A stretch of 64,000 bases of DNA from Halomonas smyrnensis AAD6 (GTDB lineage: Bacteria > Pseudomonadota > Gammaproteobacteria > Pseudomonadales > Halomonadaceae). The stretch's first letter is position 1, and each line of letters begins with the position of its first letter. Made by a program: the position numbers and the translations under genes. The DNA is taken from NCBI RefSeq assembly GCF_000265245.1, contig NZ_AJKS02000007.1:5998-69997 (forward strand), given 5' to 3'. Shown in pieces: positions 1-9,278 of this stretch. The notes under the pieces were generated by a model. It was given only the letters and a program-made list of their open reading frames with translations. It was not told the origin of the DNA and ran no database searches.

Positions 1-27
1 TCCTTCTTGTTGTCTCATGATGGCCGG

Positions 28-48
28 GGCTGCCTCCTTGGGGCAGCC
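28..48. terminator. GC-rich hairpin downstream of the reductase gene
   Basis: Seven-base arms GGCTGCC and GGCAGCC flank a seven-base loop, about 30 bases past the stop of the leftward reductase gene. There is no T-run on either side, so it may be a weak or bidirectional terminator. Confidence 0.35.
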
Positions 49-75
49 TAGGCTCTGGCCCGTCACGCTTGCGAC

Positions 76-1188
76 TCAGTACTCCACCTCCACGCTCCCC
101 TTGACAGTGGTGCAGCAGCTCAGCACATAGCCCTCGGCAATTTCTTCCTCGCTGATGCCGCCATTATGTTCCATGGTGGTTTCCCCTTCCAGGACGCGCA
201 CCCGACAGGTGCCGCAGACTCCCATCCCGCAGGCCTTGGGAATCGTCAGATCGGCATTGACGGCCGCCTCGTGAAGCGTGATGCCATCGGCCACCTGAAC
301 CGATTTCCCGGACTCCTGAAAGGTGACCCAGTGGGCCTCTTCCACTGCCTCGTCATCCCGCACCAGGGCCTCGGCAGCATGCTCCTCGGCCACGGCGATA
401 TCGGAGGCTGGCGTCGCTCCGAAGGACTCCTCGTGATAGCGGGAGAAGTCATATCCGGCATCCTGAAGCAGCTGACGCACCGCCCGCATATAGGGTGTCG
501 GTCCGCAGCAGAATATCTCGCGGTCGAGAAAGTCCGGCGCGATAAGCTGCAGCATCTCCCTGGTCAAGTATCCGCGATAACCGCCCCATATCTGCCCCGT
601 TTCGGTACGCTCGCAGATCAGGTGAAGCTTGAAGTTATCGATACGGGTGGACATATAGTCCAGTTCCGCACGGTAGATGATGTCACTCGGCGTACGCGCG
701 CTGTGGGCGAACACCATGTCGACATCGGAGTTGGTATTGAAGAACCAGCGCGCCATGGACATCACCGGAGTGATGCCCACGCCACCGGAAAGCAATAGCA
801 CCTTTTCGGCGGAATAATCGATACAATTGAACTGCCCTACCGGACCATGCACCGCGACCAGATCGCCTTCCTGAAGATTGTCATGCAGCCAATTAGAGAC
901 CACGCCTCCCGCCACACGCTTCACCGTGACGGAGAAGCTATAGGGAATCGACGGAGCGCTGGAGATCGTGTAGGAACGCATCACCTGCTCGCCGTCGATC
1001 TCCAGCTCCATCGTCACGAACTGCCCCGGCTTGAAGAAGAACAGCACCGGCTGCTGCATGGTGAAACAGTAGGTCCTGACATCCCGCGTTTCCTGGATGA
1101 TCTTGTGGCAGCGCACCAGATGGCGGCCGTTCGCCCAGGTCTGCGTATTGATAGGGTTGAGGAATTCGGTGCTAGCGAAGCTGTTCAT
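76..1188 (-). CDS. Ferredoxin-NAD(P)H reductase component of a Rieske betaine demethylase (GbcB/HpbC-like)
   Basis: 370 residues from the ATG at 1188; a longer upstream reading starts in Pro/Gly-rich sequence unlike the family. The order is that of class IA oxygenase reductases: an FAD-binding barrel with RSYTIS near residues 71-76, an NAD-binding domain with SGGVGITPV near 134-142, and a C-terminal plant-type 2Fe-2S domain with cysteines at about 320, 325, 328 and 358. It should pass electrons from NAD(P)H to the Rieske oxygenase encoded at 12876-14126. It is the last gene of a leftward series with the aldehyde dehydrogenase (83 bases away), the FAD oxidase and the DapA-like lyase. Reductases of glycine betaine, proline betaine and hydroxyproline betaine demethylases are close relatives, so the substrate cannot be settled from this gene alone. 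Confidence 0.85.
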   Translation of the reverse strand: MNSFASTEFLNPINTQTWANGRHLVRCHKIIQETRDVRTYCFTMQQPVLFFFKPGQFVTMELEIDGEQVMRSYTISSAPSIPYSFSVTVKRVAGGVVSNWLHDNLQEGDLVAVHGPVGQFNCIDYSAEKVLLLSGGVGITPVMSMARWFFNTNSDVDMVFAHSARTPSDIIYRAELDYMSTRIDNFKLHLICERTETGQIWGGYRGYLTREMLQLIAPDFLDREIFCCGPTPYMRAVRQLLQDAGYDFSRYHEESFGATPASDIAVAEEHAAEALVRDDEAVEEAHWVTFQESGKSVQVADGITLHEAAVNADLTIPKACGMGVCGTCRVRVLEGETTMEHNGGISEEEIAEGYVLSCCTTVKGSVEVEY

Positions 1189-1271
1189 GAGAAAACGTCC
1201 TATACGGAGGCTGCCACCCCCGGCAGGTGCTGAGGGTGGCAAGTCGCGATCTTGTCATTCTTGAGGCCGGA

Positions 1272-2777
1272 TCAGCCCAGCTGGATCCAGGTGGTCTTGA
1301 GCTCGCAGTACTGGTCATGCGCATAGGCCGACTTGTCGCGTCCGCCGAAGCCGGACTGCTTGTAGCCCCCAAACGGCGTGGTGATGTCGCCCTCGGAGAA
1401 GCAGTTCACGGAGACCGTGCCGGCGCGGATCGCCCGTGACATGCGATGCACGGTGTTGAGGTCGTCGCTCCACAACGAGGCCGCCAGGCCGTAACAGGTG
1501 TCGTTGGCAATGGCGATGGCCTCTTCCTCGGTGTCGAACGGGATCACGGCCAGCACAGGGCCGAAGATCTCGTCGCGTGCCACGGAGGCATCGGCGGAGA
1601 CGTCGTCGAAGATGGTGGGCGGCACGAAGTAGCCGCCGCTCTCCTGCAGCACTCGCTCGCCGCCGGTGACGGCCTTGAGCCCCTCGGACTCGGCCTGCTG
1701 GATGTGACCGAGCACCTTGTCCATGTGGGCCTGCTCGATCAGGGCACCGAGCTGAACGTCGGGGTCGAGCGGATCGCCCATGGCCCAGTCGGAGGCCAGC
1801 TGGGCCTGCAGCTCGTCGATCAGGGCGTCCTTGATGGAGCGGTGAACGATCAGTCGCGAGCCGGCGGAGCAGTTCTCACCCATGTTCCAGAAGGCAGAGG
1901 CCAGGACATCGCCGGCCACGGCCTTGAGGTCGCTCACGTCAGGCATCACCACCTGAGGGTTCTTGCCGCCGCACTCGAGGACCACGCGCTTGAGGTTGCT
2001 GGCGGCAGAGTACTCGAGGAACTTGCGACCGACCTCGGTGGAGCCGGTGAAGGCGGACAGGTCGATGTCCGGGTGCAGGCCAATAGCCTTCCCGGCCACG
2101 TGGCCCAGGCCGGTCACCACATTCAACACGCCGGCTGGGATGCCCGCTTCATGGGCCAGCTCGGCGAGGCGGGTGGTGCTGAGCGAGGTCAGCTCGGCGG
2201 GCTTGAGCACCACGCTGTTGCCGGTAATCAGCGCCGGTCCCAGCTTCCAGCCAGCCATCATGGCGGGGAAATTCCAGGGCAGCACCGCGCCCACCACGCC
2301 GATCGGCTCGCGGGTCACGGTGGCTACCACGCCCTGCTCGGTGGGGGCCACGGCGTCGTAGAGCTTGTCGGCGGCCTCGGCGTGCCAGCGAATGGTGTTG
2401 GCGGTGTCGGGAATGTCGACGTTGAAGCACTCGCCTATCGGCTTGCCTGCCTCGAGGGCCTCCAGCACGGAAAGCTCCAGGGTGTGCTCCTCGATCAGGT
2501 CGGCGAAGCGCTGCATGATCGCCTTGCGCTCGGCGGGGGCGAGGCCCGACCAGACACCAGACTCAAAAGCGCGACGCGCGGCCTGGACGGCCAGATCCAC
2601 GTCTTCTTCGCCGCAGGCGGCGACCTCGGTCAGCACCTTGCCGGTGGCGGGGTTCAGGGTCTCGAAGGTCTCGCCGGAACGTGCGGCGACGAAGCGACCG
2701 TCGATGAAGGCCAGATTGCGGAACTCCAAGCGTTCAACCTGCTGGGCGATGGCATCTTTCGTGAGGATATCGGACAT
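1272..2777 (-). CDS. NAD(P)-dependent aldehyde dehydrogenase, PuuC-like
   Basis: 501 residues, normal for the ALDH superfamily. The active-site glutamate lies in LECGGKNP and the nucleophilic cysteine in MGENCSAGSR. The C-terminal PFGGYKQSGFGGRDKS segment is typical of the PuuC (gamma-glutamyl-gamma-aminobutyraldehyde dehydrogenase) branch. A strong GGAGGAGC ribosome site precedes the ATG. It lies 40 bases after the FAD oxidase gene and upstream of the reductase, so it is probably in one transcript with them. Next to a DapA-like lyase, a plausible substrate is 2-oxoglutarate semialdehyde, as in hydroxyproline catabolism. A polyamine-type aldehyde is the alternative suggested by the PuuC resemblance. 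Confidence 0.85.
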   Translation of the reverse strand: MSDILTKDAIAQQVERLEFRNLAFIDGRFVAARSGETFETLNPATGKVLTEVAACGEEDVDLAVQAARRAFESGVWSGLAPAERKAIMQRFADLIEEHTLELSVLEALEAGKPIGECFNVDIPDTANTIRWHAEAADKLYDAVAPTEQGVVATVTREPIGVVGAVLPWNFPAMMAGWKLGPALITGNSVVLKPAELTSLSTTRLAELAHEAGIPAGVLNVVTGLGHVAGKAIGLHPDIDLSAFTGSTEVGRKFLEYSAASNLKRVVLECGGKNPQVVMPDVSDLKAVAGDVLASAFWNMGENCSAGSRLIVHRSIKDALIDELQAQLASDWAMGDPLDPDVQLGALIEQAHMDKVLGHIQQAESEGLKAVTGGERVLQESGGYFVPPTIFDDVSADASVARDEIFGPVLAVIPFDTEEEAIAIANDTCYGLAASLWSDDLNTVHRMSRAIRAGTVSVNCFSEGDITTPFGGYKQSGFGGRDKSAYAHDQYCELKTTWIQLG

Positions 2778-2817
2778 TGTTTTGCTCCTCCGGATCGTGA
2801 ATCGTGCGTAAGGGAAA

Positions 2818-4146
2818 TCAGAGTTCTTTGCCGGCCTTCCATTCTTTCCAGGCGAGAGTCGAACTGACCCCTAACCCCAGGAAGGGCTCCGGCGGATTGG
2901 CAACCGGCTTGGGCTGCTGAAGCATGATGTCGAGCTGCTCGCTCTCGGCGCCGAGAGCATACTCGGCGGCCAACTTACCGGTGATGGTGCCTCGGGCGAG
3001 GCCCAGGCCGTTCTGACACAGGGCGCTGTACACGCCGGGCGCTAGCTCGCCGAACGGCGTCCCGCCATTGCGCGTGACGCACAGCGCCCCACCCCAGGTG
3101 TACTCCATCTCGACACCCGGCAGCATCGGGAAGCGCTCGTCGAATGAGCGACGATGGGCGGCACGGATACGTTCCATCTTGCCGGGATCGGCGCTGAGGT
3201 CAGCGTTGTAAGTGAAGGTGTGGCGCACGCAGATGCGTCCGCTGCCCAGCCGACGCAGGGTCGTGCCCATGGGATCGGCCGGAATCAGCCCCCAGCTCTC
3301 ATCACCGCCGAGCGCCGCCAGTTCGTCGTCGCTCAGCTGACGTGACATGCTGCCGTAGGTATAGATCGGCAGGATGCGGCCCTTGAGATCGAGGGCGCCG
3401 AACTGAGAGGCATAGGCGTTGTTAGCCAGCACCAGTCGGGGCGACTGCAGCCGACCTTGGTCGGTGACCAGCGTATGCGGCTTGCCGACCTCGATGCGCC
3501 GCACCGGGCTATCCTCGAAAAGCTGCACGTTCTCAGGCAGTGTGGCGGCGAGCCCGCGCACAAGAGCCGCCGGCTGCAGCAGTACGGTGCCCGGTACATG
3601 CACGCCGGCCCTGAAGAAATCGGTCCCGGTCGCGGCCTTCATCTCAGCGGCATCGAGCTTGCGGTAGGGCTCGTCGAGCCCATCCAGCCCCTTTGCGAAG
3701 GCCTCCAGGGCACGCTGTCCGTGCTCCTCGACAGCACCATGAAGCTTCCCCTGCTCGCGCCAGTCGCACTCGATTCCGTGTTTTTTGACGATCCCGCGCA
3801 CATACTCGATCGCCGAACGATTGAGGCAGATCTGCTGCAGGTCGCTGGTCCGATCGCCGGTGTAGTCGTGCGAGTTGAGGTCATGGGGTAGGTCGATCAT
3901 GAAGCCGGAATTGCGGCCAGCGGCGCCGAAGCCGACGCGACGTGCATCGATCAGGGCGATACAAGCCTCCGGCTGAAGTTCGGCGAGGCGACGAGCTGCG
4001 GCCAGGCCGGCCAGGCCGGCGCCCAGCACGACCCAGTCGGCCTTGACCTCTCCCTTGAGCGGCGTAGACGGCCCCGGCGCAGGCAGCGTCTCGTACCAGC
4101 CACAGCGCCCGTCGTTCTGGGGCAATTTGTTGCATGTCAGCTGCAT
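2818..4146 (-). CDS. FAD-dependent amine/imino acid oxidoreductase, DAO family (PuuB-like)
   Basis: 442 residues. An N-terminal dinucleotide fold, VVLGAGLAGLAAARRL, begins near residue 39. It is followed by GAAGRNSGFMIDLP, the glycine-rich FAD contact of the PuuB/DAO group. The C-terminal region has the FAD-closing QNGLGLARGTITG segment. It is expected to oxidise a secondary amine or ring imino acid to an imine with FAD. It sits between the DapA-like gene (27 bases) and the aldehyde dehydrogenase. In hydroxyproline routes this position is filled by D-hydroxyproline oxidase; a demethylating oxidase acting on an N-methyl amine is the other reading. Confidence 0.8.
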   Translation of the reverse strand: MQLTCNKLPQNDGRCGWYETLPAPGPSTPLKGEVKADWVVLGAGLAGLAAARRLAELQPEACIALIDARRVGFGAAGRNSGFMIDLPHDLNSHDYTGDRTSDLQQICLNRSAIEYVRGIVKKHGIECDWREQGKLHGAVEEHGQRALEAFAKGLDGLDEPYRKLDAAEMKAATGTDFFRAGVHVPGTVLLQPAALVRGLAATLPENVQLFEDSPVRRIEVGKPHTLVTDQGRLQSPRLVLANNAYASQFGALDLKGRILPIYTYGSMSRQLSDDELAALGGDESWGLIPADPMGTTLRRLGSGRICVRHTFTYNADLSADPGKMERIRAAHRRSFDERFPMLPGVEMEYTWGGALCVTRNGGTPFGELAPGVYSALCQNGLGLARGTITGKLAAEYALGAESEQLDIMLQQPKPVANPPEPFLGLGVSSTLAWKEWKAGKEL

Positions 4147-4173
4147 GAATGAGGGCTCCTGCGCCGAGTGGAA

Positions 4174-5064
4174 TCAGCCGCGGTGCGCGACCAGGGCTTC
4201 GTAGGCGCTCTTGAAGGAGGCCTTCTCGTCGTCATTCAGCGGCAGCAACGGACGGCGCGCGTTGCCCACCGGCATGTCGGCGAGTTCGCAGCCGTATTTG
4301 ATGTACTGGCAGAACTTGCCACCCTGCTCCAGCAGGTTGAGGATCGGCAGGATACGTGCGGCCAGCTCGCGGCCGGCGACGAAGTCCTGGTCGATGACGC
4401 AGGCCTTGTGTAGCGCGACGTGCTCCGGTGCCAGGAAGTTGGACGCCCCGGCGACCCAGCTGCGGGCGCCCCAGACGAAGAACTCCAGCACCTGGTCGTC
4501 CATACCGCAGCTGAGCTGGATGTGATCGGCGTGGTTGTTGGCCAGCTCGTGCATGCGCTCGACGGAGCCGGTGCTTTCCTTGATCGCCTGGATGTTGGGG
4601 CGCCCGCGCAGGGCGTCGATCAGATCGAACTCCATCGGCACGCCGGTGCGGTCGGGGAAGTTGTAGAGCATGATCGGCATGTCGAGGGCGTCGTCGACGG
4701 CCTCGATGTGCGTGAGCAACTCATCTTGGGCCGGCTGGCAGTAGTACGGCGCGGCGACCAGGACGGCATCGAAGCCTGCGGCCTTGGCGTACTGGCCCAG
4801 CTCCAGGCTGTCTTCGGTGGTAGTAGCATTGACACCGGCCATCAGTGGCACGCGGCCCTTGGCATGGCCCACCACGCGGTCAAAGACCTGCTTGCGTTCG
4901 TCCTTGGTCAGAGCGTAGTACTCACCAGTGGTACCGCCGATGATCAGGCCATGGACGTCCTGCTCAATCAGGGTATCGACCAGGAGATCCAGTGCTTCCA
5001 GCTTAAGGGCGCCCTGCTCGTCGAGGGGAGTCACGACCGGCGTCCAGATACCATCGAAATTCAT
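4174..5064 (-). CDS. Dihydrodipicolinate synthase/N-acetylneuraminate lyase family protein
   Basis: 296 residues from the ATG at 5064, chosen because AGGTGA lies just upstream and the protein then starts MNFDGIWTPVVTP, as is usual. An in-frame ATG at 5097 has no such support. TIM-barrel class I aldolase marks are present: GGTTGEYYALT near the N-terminus, the catalytic Tyr in LYNFPDRTGVP and the Schiff-base Lys in IKESTGS. True DapA is unlikely in this catabolic operon. A deaminase acting on pyrroline-4-hydroxy-2-carboxylate (the HypD/LhpC role) would fit the flanking oxidase and aldehyde dehydrogenase. It is the first gene of the leftward operon. Confidence 0.8.
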   Translation of the reverse strand: MNFDGIWTPVVTPLDEQGALKLEALDLLVDTLIEQDVHGLIIGGTTGEYYALTKDERKQVFDRVVGHAKGRVPLMAGVNATTTEDSLELGQYAKAAGFDAVLVAAPYYCQPAQDELLTHIEAVDDALDMPIMLYNFPDRTGVPMEFDLIDALRGRPNIQAIKESTGSVERMHELANNHADHIQLSCGMDDQVLEFFVWGARSWVAGASNFLAPEHVALHKACVIDQDFVAGRELAARILPILNLLEQGGKFCQYIKYGCELADMPVGNARRPLLPLNDDEKASFKSAYEALVAHRG

Positions 5065-5710
5065 ATCGTCACCTAGTTGAATGAAGTATTGCGACACGAC
5101 CAGAGGTCATGCCCGTCAGAGTAAACAGCGATCCAATCACCACGGAAGAAACCTTTTTTATCGCCAAAACATGACCGGGAGTTATGAATAAAAGGCCCAG
5201 CAGCGGCTTATACCAGCCAGCTCACGCTGACTGACTCTTTACTTGGCTGGTTATTGCGATGCTCGACGCCTGACCAATCTTGGCAAGGCCGATCACTTAA
5301 TTCCGGTCGAACGCAGAGTGATGTCATTGTCAGCATCGACTGGATCATATCGGTCACACACCGCGGCGAGATTCGAGACATACCCCAACTTATTGATATT
5401 CATTAATAAAGCAGCCTGACCAAGGATAAGGTGACTCGGGTGAACGTCATCCATGCACAGTTGTTTTTTGTCGAGGCTTCACCGACCGCCGACGCTCCTG
5501 AAGCTCGGCAGCGCAACGTCATAACGCCAGCTCATCAACTGTCCGAAGAAATAATCGATGTGGCGCAGAGTTTTGCCTGCATAGACTCGAGGGGCGTCTA
5601 CAACAATCGGCAATGAGACATCACTGACCAGACCGTTGCCACCGAGCAGCCCTTGTGGTGACCCAGGGGCCGTTCCCCTCGATGCCTCAGCCGGACAACA
5701 GGAGCCAATC
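5065..5710. other. Long intergenic region with no recognisable intact gene
   Basis: This stretch lies between the divergent DapA-like operon and the formaldehyde dehydrogenase remnant. It must hold the promoter of the leftward operon. It is more AT-rich than the coding sequence around it, especially at 5140-5180 and 5390-5420. Short open frames exist on both strands (for example 5431-5616 plus and 5479-5724 minus), but I recognise neither and they have no convincing ribosome sites. Confidence 0.5.
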
Positions 5711-5911
5711 ATGAGCACAGCCAACCGCGGAGTCGTCTACAAGGATCCAGGCGAGGTCGCCGACGAATCCATCGCCTACCCGGAACTCGCCCTCGGCAAT
5801 CGCAAGTGCGAACACGGCGTGATCCTCAACGTCGTCACCACCAACATCTGTGGCAGCGCAAAGCGTATGGTGCGGGGCCGCTTTCGACAGGCGCTGCGCA
5901 TTGTCTTCTGA
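5711..5911 (+). pseudogene. fdhA: Truncated glutathione-independent formaldehyde dehydrogenase
   Basis: The reading begins MSTANRGVVYKDPGEV, contains KCEHGVILNVVTTNICGSAK and reaches MVRGR. This is the characteristic N-terminus of the zinc-dependent, glutathione-independent formaldehyde dehydrogenase (about 400 residues when whole), including the first zinc-site cysteine in TNICGS. After MVRGR similarity is lost and a stop follows, giving only 66 residues. The catalytic and NAD-binding parts are absent, and the next gene starts about 110 bases later. The position matters because Rieske and flavin demethylation of betaines releases formaldehyde, and fdhA commonly accompanies such genes. An intact copy elsewhere in the genome is likely but not visible. 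Confidence 0.8.
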
Positions 5912-6019
5912 TACGGGTCTTCCGGATCAGTGAACAACTCCCCCCCTCCATCCGACGTGCATCGGACATCCTAGGCCTCTGCCAATGTCCTAATAGCAAC
6001 AACAATCGAGAGTGACTCC

Positions 6020-7645
6020 ATGCAATCCGAGAGTGGCCTTCTCAAGGGACTCAATCCCACCGTGACCATAGCCTCCAAGATACTGGTCATCGGCTTCGTG
6101 ACCTTCTGCGCCATCATGGCCGATCGGGCCGGCGACATCTTTCAGGACATATCCACCGTCATCCTCAACAACGCCAAATGGTTCTACCTGGGACTGGTCA
6201 GCGCCGTCCTGGCATTCCTGCTGTACCTGATGATGAGCCGCTTTGGCCATATCCGACTGGGCAAGGATGATGAGCGCCCCGAGTTCAGTTTCCTGTCCTG
6301 GGTCAGCATGCTGTTTTCCGGCGGCATGGGCATCGGCCTGCTGTTCTGGTCGGTCGGCGAACCGATGCTGCACTACGAGAGCAATCCCTTCACCGAAGGG
6401 CTGACCGACGAAGCCGCCAACATGGCGATGCGCATCAGCTTCTTCCACTGGGGGCTACACCCCTGGGCGACCTTCATTATCGTGGCCCTGGTGCTGTCCT
6501 ATTTCTCCTATCGCAAGGGGCTGCCGCTGACGCTGCGTTCGTGCCTGTACCCGTTCATCGGAGAGCGCATTCACGGCCGTATCGGTGACGTGGTGGACAT
6601 CCTGACGGTGGCCATTACCGCCCTAGGCATCTCCAACTCGCTAGGGATGGGCGTGATCCAGATGAGCAGCGGACTGACCCGCGTCTTCGGCGTCCAGATC
6701 GGTATGGGGATGCAGCTAGGGATGATCGCGCTGATCACTTTCTTCGCCGTACTGTCGGTGATGTCCGGTGTCGGGCGCGGCATCCGCCGGCTGTCGGAGT
6801 GGAACATGTTGCTGTCGACGGTGATCGTGATCCTGGTGCTCGCCATCGGCCCGACCCGCTACATTCTCAATACCCTGCTGCAGAGCACCGGCGGCTACGC
6901 CGACAATCTGATCGGCATGAGCCTGTGGAGCGACGCCAACGCCGACAGCGGCTGGCAGAACTGGTGGACCGCCTTCTACTGGCCCTGGTGGATGACCTGG
7001 TCACCGTTCGTCGGCATGTTCATCGCCCGCATCTCCCGGGGGCGTACCATCCGCGAGCTGATCGGCGGCGCCCTGCTGGTGCCGACCCTGGTGACCTTCG
7101 TCTGGATGTCGGTGTTCGGCGGCAGCGCGCTGTTCCAGGAGCAGCAAGTGCGCCATGCCCATGAGCAGGCCGTGACCAGCGGCGAACTCGTCGCCGAAAG
7201 CGAGTTCACCGGCGGCGCCGTCCTAAAGGCCACCCAGGAAGACACTCCCACCGCGCTGTTCGCCATGTTCGAGGCCATCGACCCAGGCACACTGGGCGAC
7301 ATCCTGTCGCTGATGGTGGTCGTGCTGCTGGCGACCTACTTCATCACCTCGGCAGACTCCGGCACCCTGGTGCTATGCATCCTCGACAGCGGCGGTCATC
7401 AGGAGCCTCCGCAGGTCATCCGGGTGCTATGGGGCGTGATCATCGCCTGCATCGCCGGCGCCCTGCTCTACGCCGGGGGACTGGAAACGATCCAGACCGC
7501 CTCGATCATCGCCGGCTTCCCCATCGCGATCTTCATCCTGGTGATTTCGATCAGCCTGTATCGCTCGCTGCTGAAGGAGCCGATCGCCAAGGCGGTGCCG
7601 ATCGCCCACCCGCCCCAGACGCTGGAGACCGAGCGAGGCGCATGA
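6020..7645 (+). CDS. BCCT family betaine/carnitine/choline transporter
   Basis: 541 residues with about twelve hydrophobic segments. Family motifs are present: GMGIGLLFWSVGEP near residue 100 and the tryptophan-rich FYWPWWMTWSPFVGMF with the following ARISRGRTIRE near 325-345. BCCT carriers import quaternary amines with sodium or protons. The C-terminus after the last membrane segment is short (about 25-30 residues), without the long osmosensing tail of BetP or BetT, which suits nutrient uptake better than osmotic-shock uptake. It faces rightward, apart from the leftward catabolic genes, and ends before a strong hairpin at 7677-7700. The substrate is inferred from context as a betaine. Confidence 0.9.
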   Translation: MQSESGLLKGLNPTVTIASKILVIGFVTFCAIMADRAGDIFQDISTVILNNAKWFYLGLVSAVLAFLLYLMMSRFGHIRLGKDDERPEFSFLSWVSMLFSGGMGIGLLFWSVGEPMLHYESNPFTEGLTDEAANMAMRISFFHWGLHPWATFIIVALVLSYFSYRKGLPLTLRSCLYPFIGERIHGRIGDVVDILTVAITALGISNSLGMGVIQMSSGLTRVFGVQIGMGMQLGMIALITFFAVLSVMSGVGRGIRRLSEWNMLLSTVIVILVLAIGPTRYILNTLLQSTGGYADNLIGMSLWSDANADSGWQNWWTAFYWPWWMTWSPFVGMFIARISRGRTIRELIGGALLVPTLVTFVWMSVFGGSALFQEQQVRHAHEQAVTSGELVAESEFTGGAVLKATQEDTPTALFAMFEAIDPGTLGDILSLMVVVLLATYFITSADSGTLVLCILDSGGHQEPPQVIRVLWGVIIACIAGALLYAGGLETIQTASIIAGFPIAIFILVISISLYRSLLKEPIAKAVPIAHPPQTLETERGA

Positions 7646-7676
7646 TGCATCGTGCCTGACGCCCTCCCACCCAACC

Positions 7677-7700
7677 GAGGCCCGGCTCACGCCGGGCCTC
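7677..7700 (+). terminator. Hairpin after the BCCT gene
   Basis: Perfect ten-base arms GAGGCCCGGC and GCCGGGCCTC with loop TCAC lie 31 bases past the BCCT stop. No T-run follows. Confidence 0.55.
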
Positions 7701-7811
7701 GATCGTTGGGGCGGATCCTGGCTTTATTGGTGGTTCGCAAAAAATGCCGATGTTTTACGAGGCACCGACTGCCTGCTTCAGCCTCTGTTTTGTCACGATA
7801 ACCTGCGTACG

Positions 7812-7838
7812 AAAAAAGGGCCGCATCGCATGCGGCCC
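7812..7838 (-). terminator. Rho-independent terminator of the MmgE/PrpD gene
   Basis: On the minus strand, arms GGGCCGCA and TGCGGCCC with a five-base loop are followed by six T residues. It starts 28 bases past the stop of the leftward MmgE/PrpD gene. Confidence 0.85.
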
Positions 7839-7865
7839 AACGTCAAATGCCATCCTATCGCGGCC

Positions 7866-9206
7866 TCAGGCTTCGAGCACTAGATTCATTAGTGCGGTGC
7901 AATCCTCCGCCTGCTCGAGGGTATAGACGGCCCCGATGATGGCCGAGAGCCGCTCATCCGCCAGGTGCTCGCCGGCCAGATCCCGGAACTTCTCAAGCAT
8001 ATCGGCCTGCGACAGGGGCGACTCTGGATCGCCTTTGGCGGCAACGGTATCGCTGGAGAGTCGCCTTCCGTTCTTGAACGTCAGATGCACGCGGGACAGG
8101 ATCTCTGCCGGAAAGCGTGCCGAGAGGTCAGCGACCTCGACGATTTCAATACGTTGGCAGAGTGAGAGAATCTGCTCATCATGCAGCGCCTCTCCGTTAA
8201 CCTCACCAGCCCCGAGGCGGCCACGAATGATCATCGCCGCCAGCGGGAAAGCCAGCCCATACTGAGCCTCATCCGAACTAGCTGGAACATGGCCTTGAAG
8301 TCGCATCGACTCATGGAAGGTCTCGACTCGAATATGCTCGATTGCATCGGCCTCGATACCCCCAGGGCACGAGGTCATCATCTGACTGACAGCGGTAAGA
8401 GCCGGTTGTGCCCAGCGACAAACTGGCCAGAGTTTGAAGTACTGGGCATCGATCTCCCAACGCTCTCCGAGATCCCCCCAGAAAGGCGCTACGCCTTCGT
8501 CTTCAACCGTGCTTGCCGGAGCGCCGGTCAGGCCGGCCTGTGCCAGCATCAGAGCGTTGACGCCGCTGAAGGCACCAGCCCCGTGGGCATCACGCAGCAT
8601 GCTGGGATGATCGATCAGTCGCATCATCGGGCAACGCGGACCGAAGTACTCGGCGATCCCCAGAGCATGGCGAAAGTGAGTCTCATCAAGCCCCATGAGC
8701 CTTGCCCCGGCACAGACCACACCCACGCCGGAGAAAGCACCGGAGGCGTGATAGTCCTGCGTCGTAGCCATCAAGGCGCTACCGGCCCGCAGCGCCGACT
8801 CATAGCCAATGCACAGAGCACTCAGAAACTCCTCACCGCTGATCGTCCGCCCTCGTTCCCGGGAGGCGTCGACCAGCGCAAACAGGGCCGGCACCACGGT
8901 GGCCCCGGCATGCCCCTTGGAGGCGAAATGACCTTCGTGAGCGTCGATGCTATCGACGCAGAAGCCTCCGACCCATGACGCTCCAAGAGGATGCGCCTGG
9001 CGCCCGTCGAAAAACAGCCGGCTGGCTAGTGCTCCTGACGGATAGTGTTCAAGCGCATAGCGCGTCAGCGCACGCGTGGCGAGGGTATCCCGAGCCGCTG
9101 CGGCGATGCCCAAGATATCCAGCAGGCTTCGCTTTAAGGTTTGCCGGGTCGAAGGGGGTAACTCCGAGAACTGAAGGTGCCGTTGAAAGGCAAAGAGCGA
9201 CATCAT
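7866..9206 (-). CDS. MmgE/PrpD family protein
   Basis: 446 residues from the ATG at 9206, which has GAGAGGG just upstream; an in-frame GTG at 9230 is possible. The all-helical N-terminal half shows the family pattern: LKRSLLDILGIAAAA, then DSIDAHEGHFASKGHAGATVVPALFA and SGAFSGVGVVCAGARLMGL. Known members include 2-methylcitrate dehydratase, cis-aconitate decarboxylase and an iminodisuccinate epimerase, so the fold alone does not give the reaction. It follows proVWX on the same strand and ends at a strong terminator, which suggests that it processes the imported betaine or a product of it. A terminator-like hairpin separates it from proX, so it may be partly independent. The true substrate is unknown. 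Confidence 0.8.
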   Translation of the reverse strand: MMSLFAFQRHLQFSELPPSTRQTLKRSLLDILGIAAAARDTLATRALTRYALEHYPSGALASRLFFDGRQAHPLGASWVGGFCVDSIDAHEGHFASKGHAGATVVPALFALVDASRERGRTISGEEFLSALCIGYESALRAGSALMATTQDYHASGAFSGVGVVCAGARLMGLDETHFRHALGIAEYFGPRCPMMRLIDHPSMLRDAHGAGAFSGVNALMLAQAGLTGAPASTVEDEGVAPFWGDLGERWEIDAQYFKLWPVCRWAQPALTAVSQMMTSCPGGIEADAIEHIRVETFHESMRLQGHVPASSDEAQYGLAFPLAAMIIRGRLGAGEVNGEALHDEQILSLCQRIEIVEVADLSARFPAEILSRVHLTFKNGRRLSSDTVAAKGDPESPLSQADMLEKFRDLAGEHLADERLSAIIGAVYTLEQAEDCTALMNLVLEA

Positions 9207-9247
9207 AAGAGCCCTCTCTTCCCCTGCCACCGCAGGAGATGATCGCT

Positions 9248-9278
9248 AAAACCGCCGGTGCCCGGCGCGGGCACCGGC
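9248..9278 (-). terminator. Terminator-like hairpin between proX and the MmgE/PrpD gene
   Basis: Perfect eleven-base arms GCCGGTGCCCG and CGGGCACCGGC enclose a three-base loop. On the minus strand they are followed by GGTTTTA. It starts 9 bases after the proX stop and ends 42 bases before the MmgE/PrpD start, so it probably limits read-through in this series. Confidence 0.7.

Noticed and set aside
5431..5724. Small open frames on both strands before the fdhA remnant
   Set aside because: No ribosome site, no recognised motif and mutual overlap; left as unexplained intergenic sequence.
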